64,000 bases of DNA from Lentzea albidocapillata (GTDB taxonomy: Bacteria; Actinomycetota; Actinomycetes; Mycobacteriales; Pseudonocardiaceae), in assembly GCF_000719115.1 (NCBI RefSeq), contig NZ_JOEA01000034.1:1-64000 (forward strand), read 5' to 3'. Both the position numbers and the translations under genes were made by a program. A model generated the notes under the pieces. The model searched no databases. It saw only the letters and a program-made list of their open reading frames with translations, and was not told the DNA's origin. Of this stretch, positions 45,432-53,884 are shown piece after piece (position 1 is the stretch's first letter; every line of letters begins with the position of its first letter).

Positions 45432-46558
45432 CAGACTCCCTCCACCACGAGGACGGTCGCGGTGTCCGCGACGGTGCCGGTGAGCAGGTCGGTCGAGTGC
45501 GAAACCGCCTGCCCGCCGTGGATCTCCAACCAGGACACCGTTTCGAGCAGGCGGAGTGCGCCGTTGGCGATGCCGGGAAAACAACTCAAAGCTCCGCCGG
45601 AGGGCGACACTTCGATGCCGCCCTTGGCGAGTCCGAGTGCGTCCAGCATCGGTGCCAGCAGAGCCGGTGTGGCGGCCGTCAGCTCGACCGCCGCCACCTG
45701 GCCACCAGGATCGGTGACTCCTGCCCGCCGGTACGCCTCGTGCGCGGCTCGCCGGGCCGCGGCCGCCGGATCGTGGAGCCACTGCCCACCGGCAGTGGTG
45801 TCGCCGGTGGCCTGACCCCACCCGGTCAGCACCGCGCGCGGGCGAAGAGCCCGGCGGGCTCGCGCCAGGGACCCGAGGACGACGGCGATCGCCCCGGTCG
45901 ACTCAGCGGGAAGCATCAGCTCGCGCAGGACACCGTTGACCGGAGTGGACGCCAGCACGTCGGCCGCGGTGACGGGTGTCCGTCGAGCAGCACGGGCACT
46001 GCTCGCGCCACGGGTGATGGCATGGGCGGCCAGATCGGCGAGCTGCTCCTCTGTCAGCTCGCCCGAATCGACCGTGAGCGCCGCGTGCAACCCCAGCACG
46101 GTCTCGGCTGAAAGGCCGACGGGACGGTCGGCGTGCGGTTCGAAGCCGTGGTTCGAGATCTGCTGCAGGAACGCGCGACGATCCGGCGCTGACACCTCGG
46201 GGTTGTACACACCCACCGCCAACGCCAGGTCTGCGTCGCCCGCGGCGATCGCCTGTGCCGCGGCGATGATCGCCTGGCCTGCGTCGCCCTCGATGCGGTA
46301 GGACTCCGCGAGGTAGCCGCCCGACGCGGCGTTGGTCAGTCCGCTGGAGATGCTGCGGCCGTCGTAGACGTCCAGCGACGCGGTGACCGACAACCCGAGC
46401 TCGTGCTTGCGGATTCCGGCGTCGCGCAAGGCCTCCGAGACAGCGTCGAAGACGAGTTCGTCGAGCACGGCGTCGGACTCGGGAACCAGTGGAGTCGCCG
46501 CGAGTCCCAGCACGACGATCGGGTCGACCGCGGAGGAGGACGGGTTCAGGCGGGTCAC
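45431..46558 (-). CDS. Divergent thiolase-like protein
   Basis: 375 aa from GTG 46558, ATGA-coupled to the Ltp2-like gene. Thiolase-like layout (LDVYDGRSISSGL; EGDAGQAIIAAAQAIAAGDADLALAVG; ESTGAIAVVLGS; SPSGGALSCFPGIANGALRLLE), yet the Cys position before GQAI is Asp/Ala-type and the GHP motif is CFP. It is probably non-catalytic, pairing with the neighbouring thiolase-fold proteins. Exact role unknown. Confidence 0.68.
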   Translation of the reverse strand: MTRLNPSSSAVDPIVVLGLAATPLVPESDAVLDELVFDAVSEALRDAGIRKHELGLSVTASLDVYDGRSISSGLTNAASGGYLAESYRIEGDAGQAIIAAAQAIAAGDADLALAVGVYNPEVSAPDRRAFLQQISNHGFEPHADRPVGLSAETVLGLHAALTVDSGELTEEQLADLAAHAITRGASSARAARRTPVTAADVLASTPVNGVLRELMLPAESTGAIAVVLGSLARARRALRPRAVLTGWGQATGDTTAGGQWLHDPAAAARRAAHEAYRRAGVTDPGGQVAAVELTAATPALLAPMLDALGLAKGGIEVSPSGGALSCFPGIANGALRLLETVSWLEIHGGQAVSHSTDLLTGTVADTATVLVVEGV

Positions 46559-47301
46559 ATCGCCACCCCGCCGTCGACAGGCAGCACGACGCCGGTCACG
46601 TATGACGCCTGCTCCGAGGCGAGGAACGCGACCGCGGGGGCCATCTCCGCGGGATCGGCGAAGCGGCCGAGCGGTATCGACGCCGTCATCTCGGCCAGCC
46701 GCTCGGACGGCACGGCGGCGACCATCGAGGTGGACGCGTTCGGCGAGATCGCGTTGACCGTGATGCCGAACCGGGCGACCTCCTTCGCGACCGTCTTGGT
46801 GAAGGCGATGATCCCGCCCTTGGCCGCCGCGTAGTTGGCCTGTCCGACGTTGCCGTGCATGCCGGTGTAGGAGGTGACGTTGATGATCCGGCCCGAGCCG
46901 GCGGCGCGCATGTGCGGGATGACGGCCCGCGTCACCGCGAAGGTGCCGCCGAGGTGTACGTCGAGGACTGCCCGCCACTGCTCGGCGGTCAGTTTCCAGA
47001 CGACGGCGTCCCGGGTGATGCCGGCGTTGTTCACCGCGACGTCGATCCCCCCGGCCCAGCCGACGATGCCGGCGACCGCGTCGGCGACCGCTTCGGCGTC
47101 CGAGACGTCGATGGATACCTGCCGCACGCCGGTCACGCCGTCCCAGGCCGACTTGAGCTGTGCGGCGTCGCGGTCGAGCACGGAGACCTTCGCACCGGCG
47201 CCGGCGAAGTACCGGGCGATCTCGAGCCCGATGCCCTGGGCGCCGCCGGTGACGAGAACGCTGGCTCCGGCGAAGTCCGCGCTGACGGTGCCTGTTGCCA
47301 T
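46555..47301 (-). CDS. SDR, FabG-like
   Basis: 248 aa from ATG 47301. TGGAQGIG, NNAGITRDAVVWKL, NVTSYTGMHGNVGQANYAAAKGG with catalytic Ser, Tyr and Lys, and YVTGVVLPVDGGVAM at the end. Likely a 3-hydroxyacyl-CoA dehydrogenase feeding the thiolase gene it abuts. A long formal ORF to 48207 is a shadow of the thiolase gene. Confidence 0.9.
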   Translation of the reverse strand: MATGTVSADFAGASVLVTGGAQGIGLEIARYFAGAGAKVSVLDRDAAQLKSAWDGVTGVRQVSIDVSDAEAVADAVAGIVGWAGGIDVAVNNAGITRDAVVWKLTAEQWRAVLDVHLGGTFAVTRAVIPHMRAAGSGRIINVTSYTGMHGNVGQANYAAAKGGIIAFTKTVAKEVARFGITVNAISPNASTSMVAAVPSERLAEMTASIPLGRFADPAEMAPAVAFLASEQASYVTGVVLPVDGGVAM

Positions 47302-48476
47302 CAGAGCCTCTCGATGATCGTCGCGTTGGCCATGCCGCCGCCCTCGCACATCGTCTGCAACCCGTAGCGACCGCCGGTGGCTTCGAGGTGGTTGAGCATC
47401 GTGCCCAGCAGCCGGATCCCGGAGGCGCCCAGCGCGTGGCCCAGGGCGATCGCGCCCCCGCGCGGGTTCAGTTTCTCCGGGTCGGCCTGCAGGTCGTGCT
47501 GCCAGGCGAGCGGCACCGGAGCGAACGCCTCGTTGACCTCGTACACGTCGATGTCGTCGATCTTCAGGCCGGCGCGGGCCAGCACCTTCTGCGTGGCCGG
47601 GATGACCCCGGTCAGCATGAACAGCGGGTCGCTGCCGACGACGGCGAACTCGTGGAACCGTGCACGGGGCCGCAGGCCCAGCTGCACCGCCTTCTCCTCG
47701 CTCATGATCAGCACGGCCGAGGCGGCGTCGGTCAGCGGCGAGGAGTTGCCGGGCGTGATCCGCCATTCGATTTCGGGGAAACGCCGCGCGAGCCGGTCGT
47801 CGACGAACGACGGCTTCAGCCCGCCCAGGCTTTCGACCGTGGTCGAGGCCCGCAGCGTTTCGTCGGTGTCGTGAACGGTGCCGTCCACCTCGATCGGAAC
47901 GATCTCGCCGGCGAAGCCACCTTCGGCAGCCGTGTTCGCCGCTCGCTGGTGTGAGCGAGCCGAGTAGGCGTCGAGCACTTCTCGGTCGAGCTTCCATTTG
48001 GCCGCGATCAGCTCGGCGGAAACGCCCTGGCCGACGAGTCCCTCCGGGTAGCGGGTCGCCAGCGGTGCCGTCGGGTGCTGGTCGACGGAGCTGTACCCCA
48101 TCGGGACCCGGCTCATGGACTCCACGCCGCAGGCCAGCACGATGTCGTAAGCACCGGCCAGCACTCCCTGAGCGGCGAAGTGGACCGCCTGCTGGCTCGA
48201 ACCGCACTGCCGGTCGACGGTCGTGCCCGGCACCGCCTCCGGAATGCCCGCGGCGAGGACGGCGGTGCGGGCGATGTTCAAGGCCTGGTCTCCGGCTTGC
48301 GATACGCAGCCCGCGATCACGTCGTCGATGCTCGCCGGGTCCACGTTCGTGCGTGTGAGCAACGCGCGAATCGTGTCGGCGAGGAGGGTGACCGGGTGCA
48401 CGCTCGACAACGCGCCTCCGGGCTTGCCTTTGCCCGACGCCGTCCGCACGACGTCGACGATCACTGCTGACCTCAT
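47301..48476 (-). CDS. Acetyl-CoA acetyltransferase/3-ketoacyl-CoA thiolase
   Basis: 391 aa. Nucleophile Cys in VDRQCGSSQQAVHFAAQ, NEAFAPV, GGAIALGHALGASG with the catalytic His, and the second Cys in QTMCEGGGMANA. All residues for thiolytic cleavage are present, so this is the working thiolase of the island. First gene of a five-gene operon, 78 bases downstream of a regulatory repeat. Confidence 0.93.
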   Translation of the reverse strand: MRSAVIVDVVRTASGKGKPGGALSSVHPVTLLADTIRALLTRTNVDPASIDDVIAGCVSQAGDQALNIARTAVLAAGIPEAVPGTTVDRQCGSSQQAVHFAAQGVLAGAYDIVLACGVESMSRVPMGYSSVDQHPTAPLATRYPEGLVGQGVSAELIAAKWKLDREVLDAYSARSHQRAANTAAEGGFAGEIVPIEVDGTVHDTDETLRASTTVESLGGLKPSFVDDRLARRFPEIEWRITPGNSSPLTDAASAVLIMSEEKAVQLGLRPRARFHEFAVVGSDPLFMLTGVIPATQKVLARAGLKIDDIDVYEVNEAFAPVPLAWQHDLQADPEKLNPRGGAIALGHALGASGIRLLGTMLNHLEATGGRYGLQTMCEGGGMANATIIERL

Positions 48477-48553
48477 GTGGCGACTGCTCCCGTTTCGTCA
48501 GGGGGTGAAACCTCCCGGTGACCTGAACCTAGGAGCAGGCGAGGCGGTGAGGT

Positions 48554-48570
48554 TGTCCCAAGGCGCTACA
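48554..48570. promoter_or_regulatory. Shared inverted repeat, copy 5 (before the thiolase operon)
   Basis: TGTCCC-AAGGC-GCTACA on the plus strand, 78 bases upstream of the thiolase start. Same subtype as copy 4. Confidence 0.62.
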
Positions 48571-48595
48571 CGCCGGCAGATCGACAGGCGCGTCC

Positions 48596-49624
48596 TCAGG
48601 CTCGATCCGACAGCGCCCTCAGCCCTGCCGCGACGAGTCGGGGAACGGCGTCGCCGACCGTCTCGAAACCCTTGCCCACGGTCAGTCCCTGCCTGTGCCG
48701 GGCATGGATGCCCTCTGCGATGACAGCCGCCTTGAGATAGCCGAGTCCGATGTAGAACTCGATGGCGGGTACGGCTCGCCCGGACGTGGCGACGTAGTGC
48801 TCGACGGTGGCCGCCACGCCGGGCAACCGGGTGCTCGTGGACGCGGCGGCCCCACCGAGAACCGGGTCGAACGCGGGATCCGAATAGGCGATGTGCAGGC
48901 CGAGGTCGGCCAGCGGATCGCCGACAGTGGCCATCTCCCAGTCCACGAGCGCGCGAACGTCTCCGACGTCGCCGGTGGCGAGGATGGCGTTGTCGATCCG
49001 GAAGTCGCCGTGGACGATCGACGCTCCGCTCTCGGCAGGACAGGCATCCTCGAGACGTCGATGCAGCGTTTCCAGATCGTTCAGCGGCCGGGTCGCCACC
49101 CTGCCCCACTGGTCTCGCCAGCGGCGCAGCTGCCGGGTCAGGTAGCCGTGCGGCTTGCCCAGGTTTCCGAGGCCGGCCGCCGCCACGTCGACGGAGTGGA
49201 GTTCCGCGAGGACGTCCAGCAACGCGAAGGCACATCGCGTGACGTCCTGGTCTGACAGCTCGTCGAGCTGCTCCCGTGTCCTGATGACGTTGCCGTCGAC
49301 GAACTCGACGACGGCGAACGGCACTCCCAACAAGCCGGGATCCTCTTCGAGCAAGGTCGGGCGGGCGACCGGAACCCGGCTGCCCGCCAAGGCGGCGACA
49401 ACGCGGTACTCGCGGGCGACGTCGTGCGCGGAGGGCGTCCACCCGCCGAGCGGTGGCCGCCGTAGCACCCAGGACGAGCAGCCGTCGGTGAGCCTGTAGG
49501 TCAGATTGGACCGGCCTCCCTGGATCAGCTGCGCTGTGAGGCGACCGGCACCAGGCACCTTCTGGACGAAGTACTCCTGGAGGGCGGGGAGATCCAGTCC
49601 GGCGAGCTGCTCGGCGGAGGTCAT
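48596..49624 (-). CDS. APH-family kinase, LvaA/ACAD10-type
   Basis: 342 aa from ATG 49624, which overlaps the ACAD stop (TGATG). Aminoglycoside-phosphotransferase fold: GGRSNLTYRL, VLRRPPLG, ATP-site EFVDGNV, catalytic loop IVHGDFRIDNAI and metal-binding LVDWEMATVGDPLADLG. Family members linked to ACADs phosphorylate 4-hydroxyacyl-CoAs (LvaA; ACAD10/11), letting a dehydrogenase partner eliminate the phosphate. Antibiotic resistance is unlikely in this setting. Confidence 0.86.
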   Translation of the reverse strand: MTSAEQLAGLDLPALQEYFVQKVPGAGRLTAQLIQGGRSNLTYRLTDGCSSWVLRRPPLGGWTPSAHDVAREYRVVAALAGSRVPVARPTLLEEDPGLLGVPFAVVEFVDGNVIRTREQLDELSDQDVTRCAFALLDVLAELHSVDVAAAGLGNLGKPHGYLTRQLRRWRDQWGRVATRPLNDLETLHRRLEDACPAESGASIVHGDFRIDNAILATGDVGDVRALVDWEMATVGDPLADLGLHIAYSDPAFDPVLGGAAASTSTRLPGVAATVEHYVATSGRAVPAIEFYIGLGYLKAAVIAEGIHARHRQGLTVGKGFETVGDAVPRLVAAGLRALSDRA

Positions 49625-50814
49625 CACCGGTCACCTGCCTCGTGCAGGCGCAGAGCACGGCGCGCGATCGACCACCGATGCACCTCGGACGCACCGTCGT
49701 AGATCCGGAACGGGCGGACTTCGCGCAGGTACCGGCCCAGCAGAACATCCCCTGAGACGCCGAGGGCGCCGCAGAGCTGCAGAGACCGGTCGACAACCCG
49801 CCACACGGCTTCGGCGGTGAAGGTTTTCGCGATCGACGTCGACTGTGAGGCGGACCTGCCTTGGTCCAGCTCCCAGCACGCGCGCAGGATGAGGCCGCGC
49901 GCGGCGGCGATGTCGATCTCGTTGTCCGCGATCATCTGCTGCGCCATCCCGAGATCGCCCAGTCTCGAACCGAACAGCCGCCGCTCGGCGGCGCGGCCGA
50001 CCGCGATGTCCTGGGAACGGCGAGCGATGCCGAGCCAGCGCATGCAGTGGGTCATCCTCGCCGGGCCGAGCCGCACCTGGGCGTAGCGGAAGCCTTCGTC
50101 GACCTCACCGAGCACCGCCTCCGGTGGCACAACGCAGTTCTCGAACAGAATCTCGATGTGTCCGCCGTAAAGGCTTTCGTCCAACGTGTCGATGTGCCGC
50201 ACCATCTTCATGCCGGGGTTCCCGGCGTCGACGAGAAACATCGTGGCTCCGCCCGAGTCACCGGGTGCGCCCGCCGTGCGGGCCATGCAGATCGCGAACC
50301 CGGCACCGTCCGCGCCGGTGATGAACCACTTCCGGCCGTCGATCCGCCAGCCGTCCTCGACCTCGACCGCCGTCGTGGTCAGGGCAGCCGGATCCGATCC
50401 GGCTCCGGGAGCCGGTTCCGTCATGGCGAAGCACGACCTGATCTCTCCGGCGGCGAGCGGCGCCAGGTAGCGCTCCTTCTGCTCCTCCGTCGCGATCAGC
50501 TCCAGCATGTGCATGTTGCCCTCGTCCGGCGCCGCGATGTTCACCGCGAGCGGCCCGAGCAGCGAGTACCCGGCCTCTTCGAAAACGGCAGCGCGTGACC
50601 GCATGTCCAGCCCGTGACCGCCGAAGCGCTCGCCGACGTGGGGCGCGAAGACACCCGCTTCCTTGGCGGCCTGCTGCAGGCTCACCCGCACGTCCTCGGA
50701 TCGCACGACGCCGCCGTCGCGCTCTTCTACCGGAATGACGATCTCCCGGACGAACTTCGCAGTGCGTTCCGCCAGGTCTGCCACCGCCGGGTCCTGGACG
50801 AGTTCAACAGCCAT
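49624..50814 (-). CDS. Acyl-CoA dehydrogenase, ACAD10/11 or LvaC type
   Basis: 396 aa. FAMTEPAPGAGSDPAALTTTA (longer FAD loop typical of this subgroup), DGRKWFITGADGAGFAICMART, RLGPARMTHCMRWLGIARRS, and the end FRIYDGASEVHRWSIARRAL. With the overlapping APH-like kinase it should convert 4-hydroxyacyl-CoAs into 2- or 3-enoyl-CoAs suited for beta-oxidation (LvaC and ACAD11 precedent). It is divergent from a TetR gene that probably controls the pair. Confidence 0.88.
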   Translation of the reverse strand: MAVELVQDPAVADLAERTAKFVREIVIPVEERDGGVVRSEDVRVSLQQAAKEAGVFAPHVGERFGGHGLDMRSRAAVFEEAGYSLLGPLAVNIAAPDEGNMHMLELIATEEQKERYLAPLAAGEIRSCFAMTEPAPGAGSDPAALTTTAVEVEDGWRIDGRKWFITGADGAGFAICMARTAGAPGDSGGATMFLVDAGNPGMKMVRHIDTLDESLYGGHIEILFENCVVPPEAVLGEVDEGFRYAQVRLGPARMTHCMRWLGIARRSQDIAVGRAAERRLFGSRLGDLGMAQQMIADNEIDIAAARGLILRACWELDQGRSASQSTSIAKTFTAEAVWRVVDRSLQLCGALGVSGDVLLGRYLREVRPFRIYDGASEVHRWSIARRALRLHEAGDR

Positions 50815-50831
50815 GACGGCCCCCTTGGCTA

Positions 50832-50921
50832 CTAGTCATTAGCCATGATGAACCTGAGCTAGTATGCGAAGTCAAGGCCGCGAGACCAGACCCACACGGG
50901 GTCACGGCTAGCGATGACTAG
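50832..50921. promoter_or_regulatory. Inverted repeats between the ACAD/kinase pair and TetR gene
   Basis: CTAGTCATTAGCC at 50832-50844 faces GGCTAGCGATGACTAG at 50906-50921; the second is close to the reverse complement of the first, with extra bases in the middle. A further GAGCTAGTATGCG lies between. They flank both promoters of the divergent pair, as expected for TetR operators. Confidence 0.5.
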
Positions 50922-50944
50922 CTGATTCGACGAAGGAGGCCTCC

Positions 50945-51529
50945 GTGCCCGCTGCGACCACCGCACGCCTGGCGGAGATCCGGCTGGCCGCGCTGGAGCT
51001 GTTCACACAGCGAAGCTACGAGGCGACAACGATGGCCGACATCGGCGCGCGGGTGGGAATGCGCGGGCCCAGCCTGTACAAGCACGTCGGATCGAAGCAG
51101 ATCCTGCTGGCGGACATCATGGTCGCGACGATGGACGCGCTGCTGGAGGGACACGACCGCGCGATCGCCGGAGTCGACGAGCACGTGGATCGGCTGCGCC
51201 GCGCTGTCGAGGCGCACGTGCGTTACCACGCTCGCAACCGGCTGGAGGCGTTCGTCGGGAACCGTGAGCTGCGCAGTCTGGAGGAGCCGCACCGGACCGC
51301 CGTACTGGACAGGCGAGCCTCCTACGAGCGGTCTTTCCGCACGTTGATCGAGGACGGAGTGGCAGCCGGCCGGTTCCGCGTCCAGTCCGCGAAGCTGGCG
51401 TCCTATGCGATTCTCGACCTCGGAATGGGCGTGGCCACCTGGTACCGCGAGGACGCCGAGCTGACGGAGAACGAGGTGGTCTGGCAGTACGTCGACTTCG
51501 CGCTCCGGCTGGTAGGTGCACATATCTGA
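50945..51529 (+). CDS. TetR-family transcriptional regulator
   Basis: 194 aa from GTG 50945 (AAGGAGGCCTCC upstream). HTH: LAALELFTQRSYEATTMADIGARVGMRGPSLYKHVGSKQILL. The C-terminal domain carries a QARA-like helical ligand pocket. Divergent from the ACAD10/11-type pair, it is the likely repressor of those two genes and of itself. Confidence 0.87.
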   Translation: MPAATTARLAEIRLAALELFTQRSYEATTMADIGARVGMRGPSLYKHVGSKQILLADIMVATMDALLEGHDRAIAGVDEHVDRLRRAVEAHVRYHARNRLEAFVGNRELRSLEEPHRTAVLDRRASYERSFRTLIEDGVAAGRFRVQSAKLASYAILDLGMGVATWYREDAELTENEVVWQYVDFALRLVGAHI

Positions 51530-51683
51530 GGGCGCAGCCGCACGCCGTCAGGAGGATCGTGGGTCACCGCAGAACTCCTGCGGTCGTCGGCGACGGTGCG
51601 CCCGGAGTGCTTGTCGCGGAGCGACTCAGCGCGAGAGAGGTCATCGCGGTTCACGCTCGCGTTCATGCGCCAGCCACGAACGG

Positions 51684-51878
51684 TCAGTCGTCCGTCCCCG
51701 CGACGAGGGACTCCAGCCGCAGCTCGGGATGCAGGCGCCGCATCACGCCCAGCGCGGTCGAGTCGACGAACAGGGCGAGGTCCACTCCGTCGGTGCGGGT
51801 GAGCACCTCGCTGCGGCCGGCATCCACGACAGACCGCTGCCTGGGGTCGGCCAGGCGGCGCACGACGGTGTAGGGCAA
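51684..51878 (-). CDS. Hypothetical short ORF, possibly a fragment
   Basis: 64 aa from TTG 51878 (PYTVVRRLADPRQRSVVDAG...). The same frame is open for about 25 more codons upstream to a stop near 51955, with strong GC third-position bias, so a longer or truncated gene is likely. Ends LHPELRLESLVAGTDD. No family was recognised. Confidence 0.4.
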   Translation of the reverse strand: MPYTVVRRLADPRQRSVVDAGRSEVLTRTDGVDLALFVDSTALGVMRRLHPELRLESLVAGTDD

Positions 51879-51953
51879 CGGTGCTGTGGGCGGCTGGGAA
51901 AGCGACCGAAACGCACACCTACCCGGCCTGACGGCCGCAGCCGCGTACTCGGT

Positions 51954-52145
51954 TCAACGCTTCGTCAGCGCCCAGAACGGCACCAGCTGGTCCACCACGT
52001 AAAGCTTGTTCCGGCGGCCGTCGGCATAGCCGATTTCGTAGTTCGCGACGCCGAGCCACTCGCCCTCAGCACCGGGTAAACGCCCGTGGATCACTCCCTT
52101 GGCCGTGCCGGTCAGGTCGAGGCCAGTGGGAATGACGCGCCTCAC
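51954..52145 (-). CDS. Hypothetical small protein
   Basis: 63 aa from GTG 52145 (RRVIPTGLDLTGTAKGVIHG, then GEWLGVANYEIGYADGRRNKLYVVDQLVPFWALTKR in two segments). Coding bias is good, and the pattern suggests a small beta-barrel. The frame continues open further upstream without a better start, so it may be a 5'-truncated gene. No function is assigned. Confidence 0.45.
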   Translation of the reverse strand: MRRVIPTGLDLTGTAKGVIHGRLPGAEGEWLGVANYEIGYADGRRNKLYVVDQLVPFWALTKR

Positions 52146-52268
52146 GGCACCAGGCGGAGGGGCGAACAGGCTGTCGAGCTGAACCGTGCGGCATTTCTGT
52201 GTTGAGCGTGTCGACCTGCCGCAGGGTGGCGATCGGCGGACCTCCGCCACCTGCGCGAGGGTGGAGGC

Positions 52269-52634
52269 ATGACCAGATCTCGCGATGCGAAGCACCTCGC
52301 CGACGTGACGTCGTTGGACGAACACCGGCGAGGCCGTCCAGCCGATCTCTCGTCGATCGCGACAAGGCCAACGCCCACTGATGAGCGCGAAGAACGTTTG
52401 ACCAGTCATGCGCTGTCTGTGATGCGAAGCCTTGAGAAGGAGGTGGGCACGAGGGCTCTCTACATCGCCTGCGAGATGCTGAGGGACCCCGAGACCGACC
52501 ACATGGCGCGCGTGCGTACCGCCGTGCCTGAGGTGGCCGAAGCAGCCAGGCGGTTGCTCGAACTGATCGGCATGCACGAGCCGCCGCCACCAGAGTTGCC
52601 GCGGGCGGAGCCTTTCGAGCCGAAGATGACCTGA
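52269..52634 (+). CDS. Hypothetical protein
   Basis: 121 aa from ATG 52269, with GGTGGAGGC just upstream. Residues 1-45 are charged and probably disordered; 46-100 are helical (EERLTSHALSVMRSLEKEVGTRALYIACEMLRDPETDHMARVRTAVPEVAEAARRLLELI, in order but not all quoted). The end is proline-rich. No family was recognised. Convergent with the frameshifted XRE gene. Confidence 0.55.
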   Translation: MTRSRDAKHLADVTSLDEHRRGRPADLSSIATRPTPTDEREERLTSHALSVMRSLEKEVGTRALYIACEMLRDPETDHMARVRTAVPEVAEAARRLLELIGMHEPPPPELPRAEPFEPKMT

Positions 52635-52651
52635 CCGGACCTCGTCGGCAG

Positions 52652-53316
52652 CTAGCTGGCTTTCTTGCGAGGCGGTTGGTTTCGGCGCGCTTGTTGCCGA
52701 GCGCGCTCGCTCTGGTCATAGGTCAGGAACTGGTGCGTCAGCGTCGCACGAAGTGTTGGATCGGCGATCTTCAACCGTTGGACTCGTTTGTCGGGCCGTG
52801 AGTGGCAGGCCGCGTACTTGATCAGGTCGACTGCGTCCACGTTGTACCGAAGTGCCAGCTCCGCCAACATGATCAAGCTGGGAACTGTCAGGCCCTGCTC
52901 GTAGTTCGAGAGCGTTGCGCTGGAACGGGTGTGGCCTTCTCCGCTTCGAGAAGACTCCAGCCGCGATCCGAGCGAGCCTCGCGCAGTGCTTTGCCAAGAG
53001 CGACCGGGTACGGCTGTCGCTCAAGGAAACGCCCGTAGGCGACGTCGATGTCTAGCCCTCGCTCCTCGACGAGATCTCGTAGCGTCGCGTCGTCTGCCAA
53101 CTGCAGCAGGGAGCGCGCACGGACAACGCTGGCCTCGGGCAGCTCGAAGTAGTCCTGGGCCGGGTACTTGTCGACGTCCACTCGCCGTGCCACCAAGCTC
53201 ATGGTGGTGAAGCGCCGGATCTGCTTCAGCACGTCCTCGGCCCTGAGGTCGGTCAGTTCGACCAACCTCGTGAACGTCACTTCGTGGTCGATTCGCTCCA
53301 GCATCGCCGTCAGCAC
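52652..53316 (-). pseudogene. wHTH-XRE regulator split by a frameshift
   Basis: From GTG 53316 a winged-helix-like region (MLERIDHEVTFTRLVELTDL) leads to an XRE start ALREARSDRGWSLLEA. The frame then drifts into EKATPVPAQR and stops near 52888. In the next frame the missing part is readable: TRSSATLSNYEQGLTVPSL followed by IMLAELALRYNVDAVDL to the end at 52652. One base gained or lost near 52930-52955 explains this. It is either a real mutation or a sequence error. Confidence 0.65.
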
Positions 53317-53374
53317 TAGACCACCTCGGCGGTTCCAGGAAAGGCGAGGATCGGCAGGACTCGATCGACTAGCT

Positions 53375-53833
53375 TCATCGGCCCTCTCCTGCCTCGCGCG
53401 GAACCGTTGGATCCTGGTTGGGTATCTCGGCGCAGCGCAAGGCTTCGCCGAACCAGGCTGCATGTCTCTCCAGCTTTCGGGCCGCAGCAGCAACCAGGAC
53501 GACGAGCACCTCGAACTTGCCTTCGCCGTGCAGGACGGTGATGGCAGCCTCAATCGCGGCAGGGTTTCCTGTTGCGTACGCGGAGACGAGAACCGACGCG
53601 GCTATCACATTCTGCTGCCACGCTTGACGATCCTCGTCATCGAGGTCGTCGGGGAGGGCGAACGACATCGGGAACCTGACCGGTGACCGCAGCTGGTCAC
53701 GAGGCACGCCGTCGAGCAAGACCTTCGCCATGAGGCCGGCGGCTGAGACCAGGACCTGTTCGTCATCATGAGAGACGATGAGGTCCAGGGTCTGCTCAAC
53801 GAGTTCTGGTTCAGCCTTCAGCTGGTGCCCCAC
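53375..53833 (-). CDS. Hypothetical helical protein next to the XRE gene
   Basis: About 152 aa from GTG 53833 (VGHQLKAEPELVEQTLDLIV); no good ribosome-binding site is visible, so the start is uncertain. Helical throughout: QVLVSAAGLMAKVLLDGV, DEDRQAWQQNVIAASVLVSAYATG, FEVLVVLVAAAARKLERHA. Fifty-one bases divide it from the divergent acyltransferase gene, and 58 from the XRE gene in the same direction. Function unknown. Confidence 0.5.
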   Translation of the reverse strand: MGHQLKAEPELVEQTLDLIVSHDDEQVLVSAAGLMAKVLLDGVPRDQLRSPVRFPMSFALPDDLDDEDRQAWQQNVIAASVLVSAYATGNPAAIEAAITVLHGEGKFEVLVVLVAAAARKLERHAAWFGEALRCAEIPNQDPTVPREAGEGR

Positions 53834-53884
53834 CGCGCGCAGGCACAAGCTCGTCGCGTCCGAACTCCACCGGCAGGCCAGGAG

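Noticed and set aside
48596..49624. Aminoglycoside resistance gene
   Set aside because: The fold is APH-like, but overlap with an ACAD gene and the catabolic context point to the LvaA/ACAD10-type kinases.
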